Origin: Spirochaetales bacterium
Lineage (GTDB): Bacteria > Spirochaetota > Spirochaetia > SZUA-6 > DRHE01
Reading direction: 5' to 3'
Length of the DNA: 64,000 nt
Assembly: GCA_030604195.1 (NCBI GenBank)
Contig: JAUVWI010000010.1
Coordinates: 1 to 64,000, forward strand
This document shows, in pieces, positions 1 to 9,096 of this stretch (positions are counted from its first letter, which is position 1; every line of letters begins with the position of its first letter). The notes beneath the pieces were generated by a model. It saw only the letters and a list, made by a program, of their open reading frames with translations. It was not told the DNA's origin and searched no databases. The position numbers and the translations under genes are program-made.

Positions 1-353
1 AATCCAAAACCCACACGAGATTTTTTAAAATGGCTTAACCATTCGCCCTGTAATTGTTTATATCACAATTGATTAGAGGACGCTATTTTGTTCTTCTCTG
101 ACCTGGCGGTTTGCTAAGACCTCTGAAGTATAAGTAAGCCGGAATAAGATCTCTTTGCGGATAGTATATAACACTGGATCAGACTTCGAACCGAATACTG
201 GCACCAGGGATTATAAAGTGATAAACTCCCATGGTACTTCAATGAGGTGATAAAGCGAGGCAAACTATGACAGATAAAGAATTCCCGGTAAAATCAAACA
301 AATAATATAAGCTATTACCCATTATTGTCAGCCATGAAAATTTAAGAGGTTAT
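1..353. other. Upstream region without a supported gene
   Basis: No convincing gene, RNA or repeat was found here. The stretch is AT-rich. A 12-codon frame (267-305, ATG to TAA) has a weak purine-rich stretch before it and could be a leader peptide, but nothing else supports it. The Shine-Dalgarno-like AAGAGG at about 343-348 belongs to the gene starting at 354. Confidence 0.5.
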
Positions 354-2480
354 ATGTATCTTCTGAGTATATATGCTGAAAATGCTAAAACATATGTTTC
401 CGGTAAGTTCCGTTTCAAAAAAGATCATGGAAAAATACGTAAATGGACTCAGCTCTCTGCGGATCCGGCTAACCGGGAGTTGCTGCAATTGATGGCTTTA
501 GCCTGCGGGGGTACACGTTTTTTGCATCATCTGCCTTTTAAACTGAAACAACTTTGCAGTCATTCCTCGACTCCCCTACAGATTGAAATTATTCTAACTC
601 CTCACTCCTGTGATATAAGACCGAGTGCACCTCAGTTGATAGGCAGCGGCATACAAATATATAATGAAGGAAAGTTAAAAAGATTAATCAGAAAAAATTG
701 TCGCTTTTTACCTTCAAATATCCCCATTCATGATCTTGGAACCCGTACTGGAAATTCATCCTTTTTTCTGCTTGCGTACGGCCCTGAACCACAATCTCAT
801 GATCAAACAGATGATTTTAATTTTTCCAATCAGTTTTTTCGTGTAACCAGATTCCATTCACTCTTCAATAATCAGGCGCCCATTACGGATCCAGTGGCCT
901 TCCTGAACCGATTACATTACAAAGGAGTTCGAGTTTCACGATACCCGGCCATACAAACCATGCAATCTTTAAAACAAGTGTTTAAAGAATATCTTGATGT
1001 AGAGACGGGGCGCTGGCTGGATAAGATGTGCAATTTTAAGCAGGAATGGTCACTGCTATACCCCTGGCAGAAAAGAGCAATTCTCCCTGTTCTTGATGCT
1101 GCACGCCATATGATAGATGCTTTCCCAAGAAGTGGTATGCCCCTGAATATGCCCGGCTTACTGTTATTGGACCGTCCTGACCTTTTTTGCACTGAAAAAA
1201 TATTTCCTCAATGGATCACTCTTATGGATCTGCTATTTCCTGAAATTCAATTTGCCCTCACCCTTTCTGAAAAATCACGTTTAAACTTTCCAAATAAGGC
1301 ACAGAGAAAACGTCTACTCCTTCCTGCTCCGCTTGAGCGGATAAAAACAAAACCCCCGGCTCGAATACCACCCAGAGGAATTTTACTTCTTGATATAGAC
1401 AGCCGCCTTCCTAATCTGGCGCTGATGAAAATCAGTCGATATTTCAAAGAACAGGGACGCAAGGTTGTACTCGCCAGAAAAGAGAGCCTCATTAAAAATG
1501 TTGAAGCAGTTTATGCCAGTTGTGTTTTTTTCTCTTGCTCATCACAAAAACGTATAGAAAGACTTAAAAAATTTTACGGTGAATCCCTTATCCTTGGCGG
1601 TTCCGGAGTAGATGTTGGCAAACGTCTCCCCCGCAAGATAGAGCAACTGCCTGCTGATTATAGTCTTTATTCGGAGCTTGAGGATCGAGCCATTGGTTTT
1701 ATAACGCGTGGGTGCCCTTTTAACTGCCCTTTTTGTATTGTGCCTGTAAAAGAAGGCAAAATACAGCAGGTAAGCACCCTCGATTCGCTGCTGGAAAAAG
1801 ACCGGCATAAGCTTATACTGCTGGACGACAATATACTTTCACACCCAGGGGCAAATGATTTTCTTGAAGAAATGGCAATACGCAATCTGCAGGTCAACTT
1901 TAACCAGACGCTTGATATTCGCCTGTTAGATAGAGAAAAAGCACAATTACTTAAGCATATTCGCTGCTCCAACCTTAAATTCACCCGGCGTGTATACCAT
2001 TTCAGTCTTAATGATACCCGGAATTTAGAGCAAGTAGCCGACAAGTACCATATGTCAGGTTTTACAACCAGGGATAATGTTGAGTTCATATGCATGTATG
2101 GATACAATACAACTCTGGCAGAAGACGTAGAACGATTTTCTTTTCTGCGTTCTTTGCCTGGAGCTTATGTATTTGTCCAGGAATATCAGCCAATTATAGA
2201 AGGCCCGTTGCCTGATTTAACCGGCTTTTTCAATGGTAATACGGATGCGCTAATCGACAAGCTCATCAGGATTATTTTTCCGCAAAACATGAAAAGCATG
2301 GAAAAATATTATCGTTGGCTAAGCAAACGCTATGCTAAAACTTTCGGGAAATTACACGAAGGACTGGTCAATACGATCTTCAGGTACAATATGCGTGATA
2401 GAAAAGGACTTTACATTGCTACTCTGGCCGGAGTAAAAAAACAAAACCTCGTACCTAAGATCACAGGCCTGCCATTGTAA
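354..2480 (+). CDS. Radical SAM protein with N-terminal degenerate AAA/ABC-type ATPase domain
   Basis: 708 residues. The C-terminal half is a radical SAM enzyme: a B12-binding-like Rossmann segment at about 340-440, then the 4Fe-4S triad C454, C458, C461 (RGCPFNCPFC) and a TIM-barrel-like region to about 640. The first 310 residues follow the layout of OLD/RecF-like AAA ATPases: an initial strand, AYGP at 141-144, the PITDP element near 176-180, and a Walker-B-like strand LLLLDRPDLF at 269-278. The Walker A position (34-42) reads QLSADPANR and has lost the GxxGxGK loop, and the usual catalytic Glu after the Walker B Asp is Arg274. ATP hydrolysis is therefore unlikely. The start has AAGAGG four bases upstream. 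The gene stands alone and looks AT-richer than its neighbours. Substrate unknown. Confidence 0.8.
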   Translation: MYLLSIYAENAKTYVSGKFRFKKDHGKIRKWTQLSADPANRELLQLMALACGGTRFLHHLPFKLKQLCSHSSTPLQIEIILTPHSCDIRPSAPQLIGSGIQIYNEGKLKRLIRKNCRFLPSNIPIHDLGTRTGNSSFFLLAYGPEPQSHDQTDDFNFSNQFFRVTRFHSLFNNQAPITDPVAFLNRLHYKGVRVSRYPAIQTMQSLKQVFKEYLDVETGRWLDKMCNFKQEWSLLYPWQKRAILPVLDAARHMIDAFPRSGMPLNMPGLLLLDRPDLFCTEKIFPQWITLMDLLFPEIQFALTLSEKSRLNFPNKAQRKRLLLPAPLERIKTKPPARIPPRGILLLDIDSRLPNLALMKISRYFKEQGRKVVLARKESLIKNVEAVYASCVFFSCSSQKRIERLKKFYGESLILGGSGVDVGKRLPRKIEQLPADYSLYSELEDRAIGFITRGCPFNCPFCIVPVKEGKIQQVSTLDSLLEKDRHKLILLDDNILSHPGANDFLEEMAIRNLQVNFNQTLDIRLLDREKAQLLKHIRCSNLKFTRRVYHFSLNDTRNLEQVADKYHMSGFTTRDNVEFICMYGYNTTLAEDVERFSFLRSLPGAYVFVQEYQPIIEGPLPDLTGFFNGNTDALIDKLIRIIFPQNMKSMEKYYRWLSKRYAKTFGKLHEGLVNTIFRYNMRDRKGLYIATLAGVKKQNLVPKITGLPL

Positions 2481-2705
2481 ACATCTATAATTATTCCCCT
2501 GATATTTTATCAAAAGAACACCATCAGTAAATACCACAATCTTTCTGATCCCTTCATTTCAAGGCCCTGAAGAACCTCGGTTTCACAGAAAATTGAAACA
2601 CATAAGGATTGATCGCCAATATATTCCCATCTTTTAATTACTGAAGGCATATGAATATACTGGTTGGCTAGTTTAATGTCAATCCAAGAAAAATCCGCAA
2701 GAGAA

Positions 2706-3566
2706 TCAGGTGTCTTTATGCTTCCTGCCAAAATATAAATTGGAAACTGCTATAATCGATGTTGAAACGATCAGGAGAAAAGATATTGCATTAATTACAG
2801 GGGTGGAGCCGTCCCTTACCTGCAGGTAAAGATTGATTGGCAGGGTGGATTGAGCGCCCACCAGGAACATTGTGGTATTGAAATTCTCAAAAGACATCAG
2901 GAAGGCCACCGCAGCGCCGCCTATTATTGCAGGACGGAGATATTTTAAGGTTATAAACCAGATAACTGCAAACCTGCTTGCCCCCAGGTTATAGGCGGCA
3001 TCTTCCAGTGTTCTGTCAAATTTCCTCAGTCTTGCCGAAATAACCAGGGTTACAATGGTGGTGATAAATGAGAACTGTCCTAACACTACCAGCCAGAAGC
3101 CGGGCCTTAGCATTTTAATATCAATACCAAAGCTTTCCTCAATGAACAGGCCCACGGCATTGGTAAACAATAATATGGATATGCCCAGAATAACCCCCGG
3201 TATAACCAGCGGTGCCAACATAAGGATGTAGAGAAGGTTTTTAAACCTGAAATCTTCCTGCTCAAAAAGAAATGCTGCCAGGGTCCCGATAAGTGTAGAC
3301 AAAATGGTAACAGAAATTGCCACCTTGAAGGAAACGGAAATACTCCTCAAGTTGATTGCGTCATGAAATATACCGATCTTATCCGGTCCTTTGCCAAAGA
3401 ACCACTCCAGGGTAAAACCCTTCCATGGCAGCGAGGGAAACATGGAGTCATTAAAGGCAAGCACCGCGGTAACTATGAGGGGCGCGAAGAGAAAGAGGAA
3501 ATAGATAAATATAAAAACCCTGAACCCCGTTAGATATGTCTTTGAACTTGGTAATGTACGTATCAT
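2706..3566 (-). CDS. potC: Spermidine/putrescine ABC transporter permease PotC
   Basis: 286-residue inner-membrane permease of the binding-protein-dependent type I family. About six hydrophobic segments are visible, and the cytoplasmic EAA loop that contacts the ATPase lies at about 188-217 (EDAAYNLGASRF). It is the last gene of potD-A-B-C. Its ATG overlaps the potB stop by 4 bases (ATGA), which implies translational coupling. Length and composition match PotC; related permeases for other cations or opines have the same fold, so substrate assignment rests on the neighbouring PotD. Confidence 0.9.
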   Translation of the reverse strand: MIRTLPSSKTYLTGFRVFIFIYFLFLFAPLIVTAVLAFNDSMFPSLPWKGFTLEWFFGKGPDKIGIFHDAINLRSISVSFKVAISVTILSTLIGTLAAFLFEQEDFRFKNLLYILMLAPLVIPGVILGISILLFTNAVGLFIEESFGIDIKMLRPGFWLVVLGQFSFITTIVTLVISARLRKFDRTLEDAAYNLGASRFAVIWFITLKYLRPAIIGGAAVAFLMSFENFNTTMFLVGAQSTLPINLYLQVRDGSTPVINAISFLLIVSTSIIAVSNLYFGRKHKDT

Positions 3567-4432
3567 TTTATTACCTTCGAGAATTCCTGTTTGGTCAGTT
3601 TCAAAGCCGTCATTATTATCAATGAGGACAACAGCAGCAGCAGGAAGCCGAAGGCCGCGCCCTGGTTCCAGTTGAAGTAAATAATCATCTGGTTATAGAT
3701 CTGCTCCGTGAACCAGAGGGAATTCTTGCCCCCCATTAGCTTTGGCGTCAGATAGCTTCCCAGAACCAGCATGAATACTATTACGCTGCCGGACATGATT
3801 CCAGGCATGGTCCAGGGAATGATTATTTTGCGCCATATTGTCAGCTTTTTCGCGCCCAGATCATGAGCCGCCTCAATGAGGGAATCATCGAGACTCTCCA
3901 TAACCCCGATAATCGGCACCACCATGAAGAGCATGGTGGTATAGACCAGTCCCATAATCATGGTTATATCGTTATAGAGCATCTCTATTGGTTGCTGTAA
4001 TATACCCAGCCTGGTAAGAAAATGATTTATGACCCCGCTTTCACGCAGAAGTATCATCCAGCCATATACCCTGATAAGTTCACTCACCCAAAATGGCATT
4101 AAAAGCATAACCATCAGGAATCCCTGGACCTTGAGCCCGGCAACTTTCGTTACATAGAAGGCAACCGGCAGCGCAATGATCAGAACAATAACTGTTACCA
4201 GGATGGAAAATAATGCTGTCCTGACAAAGGTGAGCCAGTAAATAGGTTCCGTGAAAAAAGCCCCGTAGTTTCCCAGGGTGACACCCGATTCCCCGTAATA
4301 ATCGGTGCCGAGAAAAGACATCCTTAGAAGTTCAAGGTGAGGTAGAACAATCAATAAAAATAGCCAGAGAAAGACCGGGATAAAGAATACCAAAAAACCC
4401 CATCTGATCCTGAATTTTCTGGAACTATTCAT
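3563..4432 (-). CDS. potB: Spermidine/putrescine ABC transporter permease PotB
   Basis: 289 residues from the chosen ATG. The frame is open 13 codons further upstream, but the ATG at 4432 has a purine-rich AGAGAGGGCGAG ribosome site and overlaps the potA stop by 8 bases, as expected in a coupled operon. Six transmembrane segments and an EAA loop (EAAHDLGAKKLTIW) mark it as the second permease of the heterodimer with PotC. Substrate assignment follows the adjacent PotA and PotD. Confidence 0.9.
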   Translation of the reverse strand: MNSSRKFRIRWGFLVFFIPVFLWLFLLIVLPHLELLRMSFLGTDYYGESGVTLGNYGAFFTEPIYWLTFVRTALFSILVTVIVLIIALPVAFYVTKVAGLKVQGFLMVMLLMPFWVSELIRVYGWMILLRESGVINHFLTRLGILQQPIEMLYNDITMIMGLVYTTMLFMVVPIIGVMESLDDSLIEAAHDLGAKKLTIWRKIIIPWTMPGIMSGSVIVFMLVLGSYLTPKLMGGKNSLWFTEQIYNQMIIYFNWNQGAAFGFLLLLLSSLIIMTALKLTKQEFSKVIK

Positions 4433-5528
4433 ATATCTCGCCCTCTCTGCCTTTGAAACATACCGCCGCACCCGGGTCCCAGCCTATTTTAATTCTATCT
4501 TTGGCCTTGATATTATCATACTGCCTGTTTTGCGGTAATGAAACAATCAACTCTCTGCTTGAATTCTCCGGTACCACCAGGATCCTGGAGTTACCGCCGT
4601 CAAAAAGCAATGCCTTAACTTCAACATTTAATACATTGAAATTTTTCCTGGTTTCCGCCGGGTTGATAATTATTGCCTCCGGCCTGACATACATTTGAAA
4701 TAGATTATCTCCCTTAAGATCGTATTGCCTGGCTAAGGTAAATTCATAGCCGTCATCTGTTCCGGCAAAGAAATTCCAGCTCCCATCTTTCTTGAGCTTA
4801 ACAACGAACTTATTATTATCTCCGACAAACTGGGCCACAAAAGCAGAGGAGGGGTTATTGTAGAGGTTCTGGGGCGTATCGAGCTGTTCAAAATGTCCGG
4901 CTTTCATAACCGCCACAAAATCACTCATTACCAGAGCCTCTGACTGATCATGGGTAATATATACAAAAGTGGTCCCTACCTGCGCCTGGAGCTTTTTAAG
5001 CTCAACCTTCATCTGTTCCCTGAGCTTGAAGTCCAGCGCTCCCAGGGGTTCATCCAGCAGCAGTACCGTTGGTTCAAGCACCAGGCACCTGGCAATGGCT
5101 ACCCGCTGTTTCTGGCCGCCGGAAATCTGATTTATCTTCTTCTTCCCGAATTCTGAAAGATCGACCCTTGCCAGAATTGATTCAACCTTTTTCTCCAGAG
5201 CCTTGCCCTTCTCCCCCCTTCTCCTGAGACCGAAGGCAATGTTTTCAAAAACATCCATCATAGGAAAGAGAGCAAGGTGCTGGAACACCAGGTTGACCGG
5301 TCGCTTATTGGGCTCAACCCCGGCCATGTCTTTGCCGCGGATTTCGACTGTGCCGCCGGAAGGCTCATAAAATCCGGCTATCATTCTTAACAGTGTTGTT
5401 TTACCACAACCCGAAGGTCCGAGTATGGAAAAGAATTTTCCATCTTCCACATCAAAGGTCACATCATTGACAGCTGAGAAGTCACCAAATTTCTTGGAAA
5501 TATTTTTAACAGATAATGCAATCTGCAT
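4425..5528 (-). CDS. potA: Spermidine/putrescine ABC transporter ATP-binding protein PotA
   Basis: 367-residue ABC ATPase that powers polyamine import. Walker A GPSGCGKT is at 37-44, Q-loop near 83, signature ISGGQKQR at 135-142, Walker B VLLLDEP at 155-161, H-loop His193, and a C-terminal TOBE-type regulatory region from about 240. The RVAIARCLVLEPTVLLLDEP stretch is typical of the PotA/FbpC group. It lies between potD and potB. A GC-rich hairpin sits just before its ribosome site, and an intrinsic terminator separates it from potD, so it is probably made at a lower level than PotD. Confidence 0.93.
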   Translation of the reverse strand: MQIALSVKNISKKFGDFSAVNDVTFDVEDGKFFSILGPSGCGKTTLLRMIAGFYEPSGGTVEIRGKDMAGVEPNKRPVNLVFQHLALFPMMDVFENIAFGLRRRGEKGKALEKKVESILARVDLSEFGKKKINQISGGQKQRVAIARCLVLEPTVLLLDEPLGALDFKLREQMKVELKKLQAQVGTTFVYITHDQSEALVMSDFVAVMKAGHFEQLDTPQNLYNNPSSAFVAQFVGDNNKFVVKLKKDGSWNFFAGTDDGYEFTLARQYDLKGDNLFQMYVRPEAIIINPAETRKNFNVLNVEVKALLFDGGNSRILVVPENSSRELIVSLPQNRQYDNIKAKDRIKIGWDPGAAVCFKGREGEIYE

Positions 5529-5540
5529 TTTAAAGCACCC

Positions 5541-5563
5541 CCCGGCAGGTACGCCCTACCGGG
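5541..5563 (-). promoter_or_regulatory. Hairpin directly upstream of the potA ribosome site
   Basis: On the minus strand CCCGGTAGG pairs with CCTGCCGGG (one G-T wobble) around a GCGTA loop. It ends immediately before the GGGGGTGC ribosome-binding region of potA, so it could stabilise the processed mRNA end or limit translation. No U-tract follows, so it is not a terminator. Confidence 0.45.
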
Positions 5564-5580
5564 CGTAATGATAAAGAAAA

Positions 5581-5604
5581 ACCGGCAGTATTTCTACTGC
5601 CGGT
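5581..5604 (-). terminator. Intrinsic terminator/attenuator between potD and potA
   Basis: Perfect 10-bp stem (ACCGGCAGTA/TACTGCCGGT, 4-base loop) followed on the minus strand by TTTTCTTTAT. It lies 11 bases after the potD stop and before potA. Partial termination here would favour excess binding protein over transporter subunits. Confidence 0.8.
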
Positions 5605-5615
5605 ATATTTAAAAC

Positions 5616-6704
5616 TTATTTCGCAGCCTTGATTTTATCCATTACTTTGCCTTCCATTTCCTCCAGCCCGGGAGGAACAGTAGGATACCAGTTGGTGTTG
5701 GCAAGAGCTTCAGGAGGAAGGCCCCTCTTGAAATTGGCGGCAATATTGGCATCGAGGAATTTACCGGCATCTTTGGAAGCTGTGCCATACTTTTCTGCAT
5801 TGGTAAATACTGCCGCATTTTCAGGCCGCAGTATGAAATTGATCCACTTGTATGCGCCTTCAACATTCTCAGATTTGGATGGAATGGCAAAAGTATCAAC
5901 CCAGGCCATGGCGCCGCTGGTCGGAGCAATATAGTCGATATTGGGATTCTCTTCATAGAGTTTCCAGCCTGCCTGTTCCCAGGCCATGGCTGCCCAGAGT
6001 TCTCCTGATCTAAGTGACTCAAGGAGCTGGTCGCCATTGTCCCAGTAATTCCTGACAACCGGTTTGGCGGCAATAAGCTTTTCTGCTATTTCATCGAGAA
6101 ACTTCTGGTAGGCAACTTTATCATCATAGAGGGCAAAGGGATCATAGCCAAGCGAATATCCCATGGCAAGGAGAGTGGGCCTTTTCATCCTGTAGGAAAC
6201 CCTTCCCGTATACCTGGGATCAAGAAGATCTTTGTAATCTTTCACATCCGGGGCTTTTTCCTTGTTTACCACCAGACCTGAAGTGCCATATACGTGGGGT
6301 ACTGCATAGGGTTTGCCGTCAACCATGGTATTCTTCTTAACCGCTGCCACCAATGAGGGGTCCAGCTGGTCGGTATTTACCTTTGAATAATCAATCGGCT
6401 GGTAGATACCATACTGCTTTGCCACTGAAGATATTCTATCCTGTGAGGGTTGGGCCAGGTCAAAACCGCCGCCCCTGGTGGCCCGGAGCTTGGAGATCAT
6501 CTCTTCATTGTTGCTGAGAATCACCTCAACCGTTATTCCTGTTTCTTCCTTGAACTTTTCTACAAGCTCCGCCGGCGCATAACCTGACCAGGTTATAAGC
6601 CGCAAGACCTTTGGCACTTCGACCTCTTCTTTGGCTCCGCCGGCAAAGGCAATTCCTGCCAGCAGCACCAGAAGAACAAGAGCGATCATGTAAACCTTTT
6701 TCAT
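5616..6704 (-). CDS. potD: Spermidine/putrescine-binding periplasmic protein PotD
   Basis: 362 residues. The N-terminus is a Sec signal peptide with a hydrophobic core ending in FAGGAKEE, a pattern frequent in spirochaete solute-binding proteins. The mature part starts LRLITWSGYAP and has the PotD/PotF fold (strand, GITVEV, GGGFDLAQPS). It delivers polyamine to PotBC. It is first in the operon, behind a good sigma70-type promoter, and is followed by a terminator-like attenuator. Ligand could be spermidine or putrescine; the sequence alone does not decide. Confidence 0.9.
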   Translation of the reverse strand: MKKVYMIALVLLVLLAGIAFAGGAKEEVEVPKVLRLITWSGYAPAELVEKFKEETGITVEVILSNNEEMISKLRATRGGGFDLAQPSQDRISSVAKQYGIYQPIDYSKVNTDQLDPSLVAAVKKNTMVDGKPYAVPHVYGTSGLVVNKEKAPDVKDYKDLLDPRYTGRVSYRMKRPTLLAMGYSLGYDPFALYDDKVAYQKFLDEIAEKLIAAKPVVRNYWDNGDQLLESLRSGELWAAMAWEQAGWKLYEENPNIDYIAPTSGAMAWVDTFAIPSKSENVEGAYKWINFILRPENAAVFTNAEKYGTASKDAGKFLDANIAANFKRGLPPEALANTNWYPTVPPGLEEMEGKVMDKIKAAK

Positions 6705-6735
6705 CTCTTTCCTCCCTTATCTAATAATTTGATTA

Positions 6736-6764
6736 ATTATATAAAGTAATGATCAAAAACACAA
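6736..6764 (-). promoter_or_regulatory. Sigma70-type promoter of the potDABC operon
   Basis: On the minus strand -35 TTGTGT (6759-6764) and -10 TATAAT (6736-6741) are separated by 17 bases. The -10 lies about 31 bases before the potD ATG, and the ribosome site GGGAGG follows. Confidence 0.65.
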
Positions 6765-6824
6765 CTAAAAGAAGATATAAAACGTAAAAAAAGGCTCATA
6801 ATAGAACATCAACTTAAAAAGCAG

Positions 6825-7757
6825 TTAACCGCCTATCTGCGCCTTGATAACATAAAAGCCCTCGCTCTCAATGGCTGCGGCCACGCTGTTCTGCAATTCC
6901 GCATTCGGAGTCAGGGCCAGCATGAATCCGCCCATGCCGCCGCCGGTCAGCTTTGCGCCCAGTGCTCCCTCTTTCCGGGCCAGATCACAGAGGTAAATCA
7001 GCTTTTCATGGGAGAGCCCCATGTCGATAAGCACCTTGTGGTTCTCGGTAATAATTCCGCCCACCTTTTCCAGGTCATTGGCCAGAAGCGCGGCTTTTAC
7101 CTCAAAGACCTGTTCGCTGATATGCTTAAGCCGGGAAGCGTGCAGCTCCGGATTCTTTTCATTCAACTCCTCCACCAGCCCGTCTAATGCTGCGGTATTG
7201 GCGGATACGCCGCTGTTGCCCAGCACCACCCTGATCGGCTCCCTTACCGCAATCTGATCGACTATCTTCCTGTCTCCCTGCAGCTGGAAAAGGATCAACC
7301 CCCCGTAGCAGGATGCGGTGTTGTCCACCCCGCTCGGAGTGCCATGATAGGCGAACTCTCCTTCCCAGGCCACCTGGTTGATCTGTTCAATACTGTAGCC
7401 CAGATTAAACTCGTCATTCAGCGCTCTGGCCAGAGAGACACAGCTTGCCGCGCTCGCGCCCACACCGCTGACGGCGAGCAGACTCCCGCCAAGTGTAATC
7501 CTGATTGGATTCTTATCAGTATCCACCTTCATTACCTTCAGAACCCGGTTTATAGATTCTACCTGCTGGTCCGCTTTGCTCTTTTTATATCCCGGGACCT
7601 CATGCCGGTTATCCGTCAAAACCCAGCCCCGGCCCTCATTTCTTTCCACCACAGCCTCAGTCTGATAGGAAATTGCCGAAACTATAGCCGGCACACCATA
7701 AAGCACAAACTGATCGCCAATAAGAATTGTCTTACCGAAACCACTCCCTCTACCCAT
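6825..7757 (-). CDS. Mevalonate kinase-like GHMP kinase
   Basis: 310-residue GHMP-family small-molecule kinase. The N-terminal FGKTILIGDQFVLYGVPA is the mevalonate-kinase form of motif 1. The phosphate-binding motif 2 is VSGVGASAAS at 96-105, the likely catalytic Asp is D145 in TPSGVDN, and motif 3 GGGMGG is at 272-277. Mevalonate is the best guess for the substrate, but no other mevalonate-pathway gene is in the window, so a related sugar or alcohol kinase remains possible. It is downstream of the DHH gene with a 34-base gap and is probably co-transcribed with it. Confidence 0.75.
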   Translation of the reverse strand: MGRGSGFGKTILIGDQFVLYGVPAIVSAISYQTEAVVERNEGRGWVLTDNRHEVPGYKKSKADQQVESINRVLKVMKVDTDKNPIRITLGGSLLAVSGVGASAASCVSLARALNDEFNLGYSIEQINQVAWEGEFAYHGTPSGVDNTASCYGGLILFQLQGDRKIVDQIAVREPIRVVLGNSGVSANTAALDGLVEELNEKNPELHASRLKHISEQVFEVKAALLANDLEKVGGIITENHKVLIDMGLSHEKLIYLCDLARKEGALGAKLTGGGMGGFMLALTPNAELQNSVAAAIESEGFYVIKAQIGG

Positions 7758-7791
7758 AAATGTTCTCTCCTTCTTATATAGAATAATCTAG

Positions 7792-9006
7792 CTATTTGCC
7801 GACTGCGGTAATCAGTCTTTCCATCTCATCTATAAGCTTCTCTTCCAGGCCTATGGCCACGGTTGTTGCCGCAGTCAGAGAGTGGCAGGCATCGGAGAAA
7901 CCGCCCAGCTCAGCTGTAGCCTGGGGCAGAAGAACATCCAGACCCATGGCGCTGCGCTCCCTGATTTGCCGCTCAAGATACTCAGCCACTCTCATTGATA
8001 TTTTCACCTGGCTCATATCAACAGGACCAAACCCGGGAATCTCATCAGGAATTATCTGAAAACCGGCAATATACTTATGCGGGTCAATAAATTGCTGTTC
8101 TTTTAAAGTCTCACAGAAGACTCCCACCATTTTAACTCCCATGGGATAAAAGCGCCTCTCCAGGTTAAACCACTGAATGTGAGGAGACTGCATTAAAGAG
8201 CCCCCCTTCAGTTTTTCTATTTCGAGGGTAAAGGCATCATCCTTTATCCTTTTCAGGCGCTCTACCACTCTATCCGAATCGGCGTCAGGCCCCTTAAGAC
8301 AGACCTCTATGCCTGCATCAGGGCCGCCGCTGTTGTAGCCGGCGCCCCCTAAAATATCGAGGTATTCACCGAGCTTTGCACAGGAAACCTTGCCCTGAGC
8401 CGTTTCCAGCAGGTATTCTTCACCATCAACAGACTCAACAATTTCCAGCCGCCCCTGGCCGGCAGCTTCCAAAGCCGCCTGCCTGTTTTCACTTACCAAC
8501 CGGCCCTGCACAAAAAAACCATCCCCCACCGCGCCCAGGGCGCCAATATGGGCCAGGTTCATGTTATGCTCATCCATGGTGCGGGCGAAGATATAGCAGG
8601 TTGTTGAAGCAGAAATATCTCTATCTCCCTTTAAACCGAAAAGATCAGGATCAAGATTATAGACCATATTATCGGAGGCCTCTTCGGCAACATGGTGATC
8701 AAGAATTATAGTCAGATTCCGGCCCTGATTCAACCGGGATAGCAGCGGGGCAATTCTGCCGGCAAAATCGGCGAAAATGAGGATCTCTCCCTGCTGCCGG
8801 TATATTGTCTCCAGGATTGCCGGATAAGGTTTCTCCAGGCAGGCTCTTTTTACGCCATATCCCTTTCGCTGGAAAGCAGTGGCCAGTATAGCACCGGAAC
8901 AGAGTCCGTCGGCATCGTTATGGTGATAGATGCAGACCCTCTTTCGCGGCCAGGAGTAGATTTTTTCTATAGCCCTCTCCGCAGCCCGGATAAACTCCCC
9001 GATCAT
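7792..9006 (-). CDS. DHH-family phosphoesterase
   Basis: 404 residues from the ATG at 9006, which has AAGAAGGGG about ten bases upstream; the frame is open 12 codons further. The DHH catalytic motifs for two metals are present: HHNDADG near residue 29, FADFAG near 79, and ILDHHVAE near 104. A central domain with GAVGDG follows. Such proteins hydrolyse phosphodiesters (RecJ, NrnA and archaeal relatives) and are cytoplasmic; this one lacks membrane segments or PAS/GGDEF domains. The substrate may be oligonucleotides or a cyclic dinucleotide product, but the sequence does not tell. It is separated from the upstream lipoprotein gene by a terminator. Confidence 0.8.
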   Translation of the reverse strand: MIGEFIRAAERAIEKIYSWPRKRVCIYHHNDADGLCSGAILATAFQRKGYGVKRACLEKPYPAILETIYRQQGEILIFADFAGRIAPLLSRLNQGRNLTIILDHHVAEEASDNMVYNLDPDLFGLKGDRDISASTTCYIFARTMDEHNMNLAHIGALGAVGDGFFVQGRLVSENRQAALEAAGQGRLEIVESVDGEEYLLETAQGKVSCAKLGEYLDILGGAGYNSGGPDAGIEVCLKGPDADSDRVVERLKRIKDDAFTLEIEKLKGGSLMQSPHIQWFNLERRFYPMGVKMVGVFCETLKEQQFIDPHKYIAGFQIIPDEIPGFGPVDMSQVKISMRVAEYLERQIRERSAMGLDVLLPQATAELGGFSDACHSLTAATTVAIGLEEKLIDEMERLITAVGK

Positions 9007-9046
9007 ACAGCTTTTTCCCCTTCTTAAGTTTAGAAATTGCAAAAAT

Positions 9047-9078
9047 AAAGGCAGCCGTTTAAAAAACGCACTGCCTTT
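9047..9078 (-). terminator. Intrinsic terminator after the envelope lipoprotein operon
   Basis: Stem AAAGGCAG/CTGCCTTT with an inner CGTTT/AAACG helix, followed on the minus strand by ATTTTTG. It lies 19 bases after the stop of the LPP20 gene and before the DHH gene. Confidence 0.8.
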
Positions 9079-9096
9079 AAGTGATTAATTTTATAA

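Noticed and set aside
267-305. 12-codon frame that could be a leader peptide
   Set aside because: Too short, and no attenuator-like hairpins follow it.
2510-2731. 73-residue minus-strand frame downstream of potC
   Set aside because: It overlaps the end of potC, has no clear ribosome site and no recognisable motif. It may be a remnant, but there is not enough evidence to call it.
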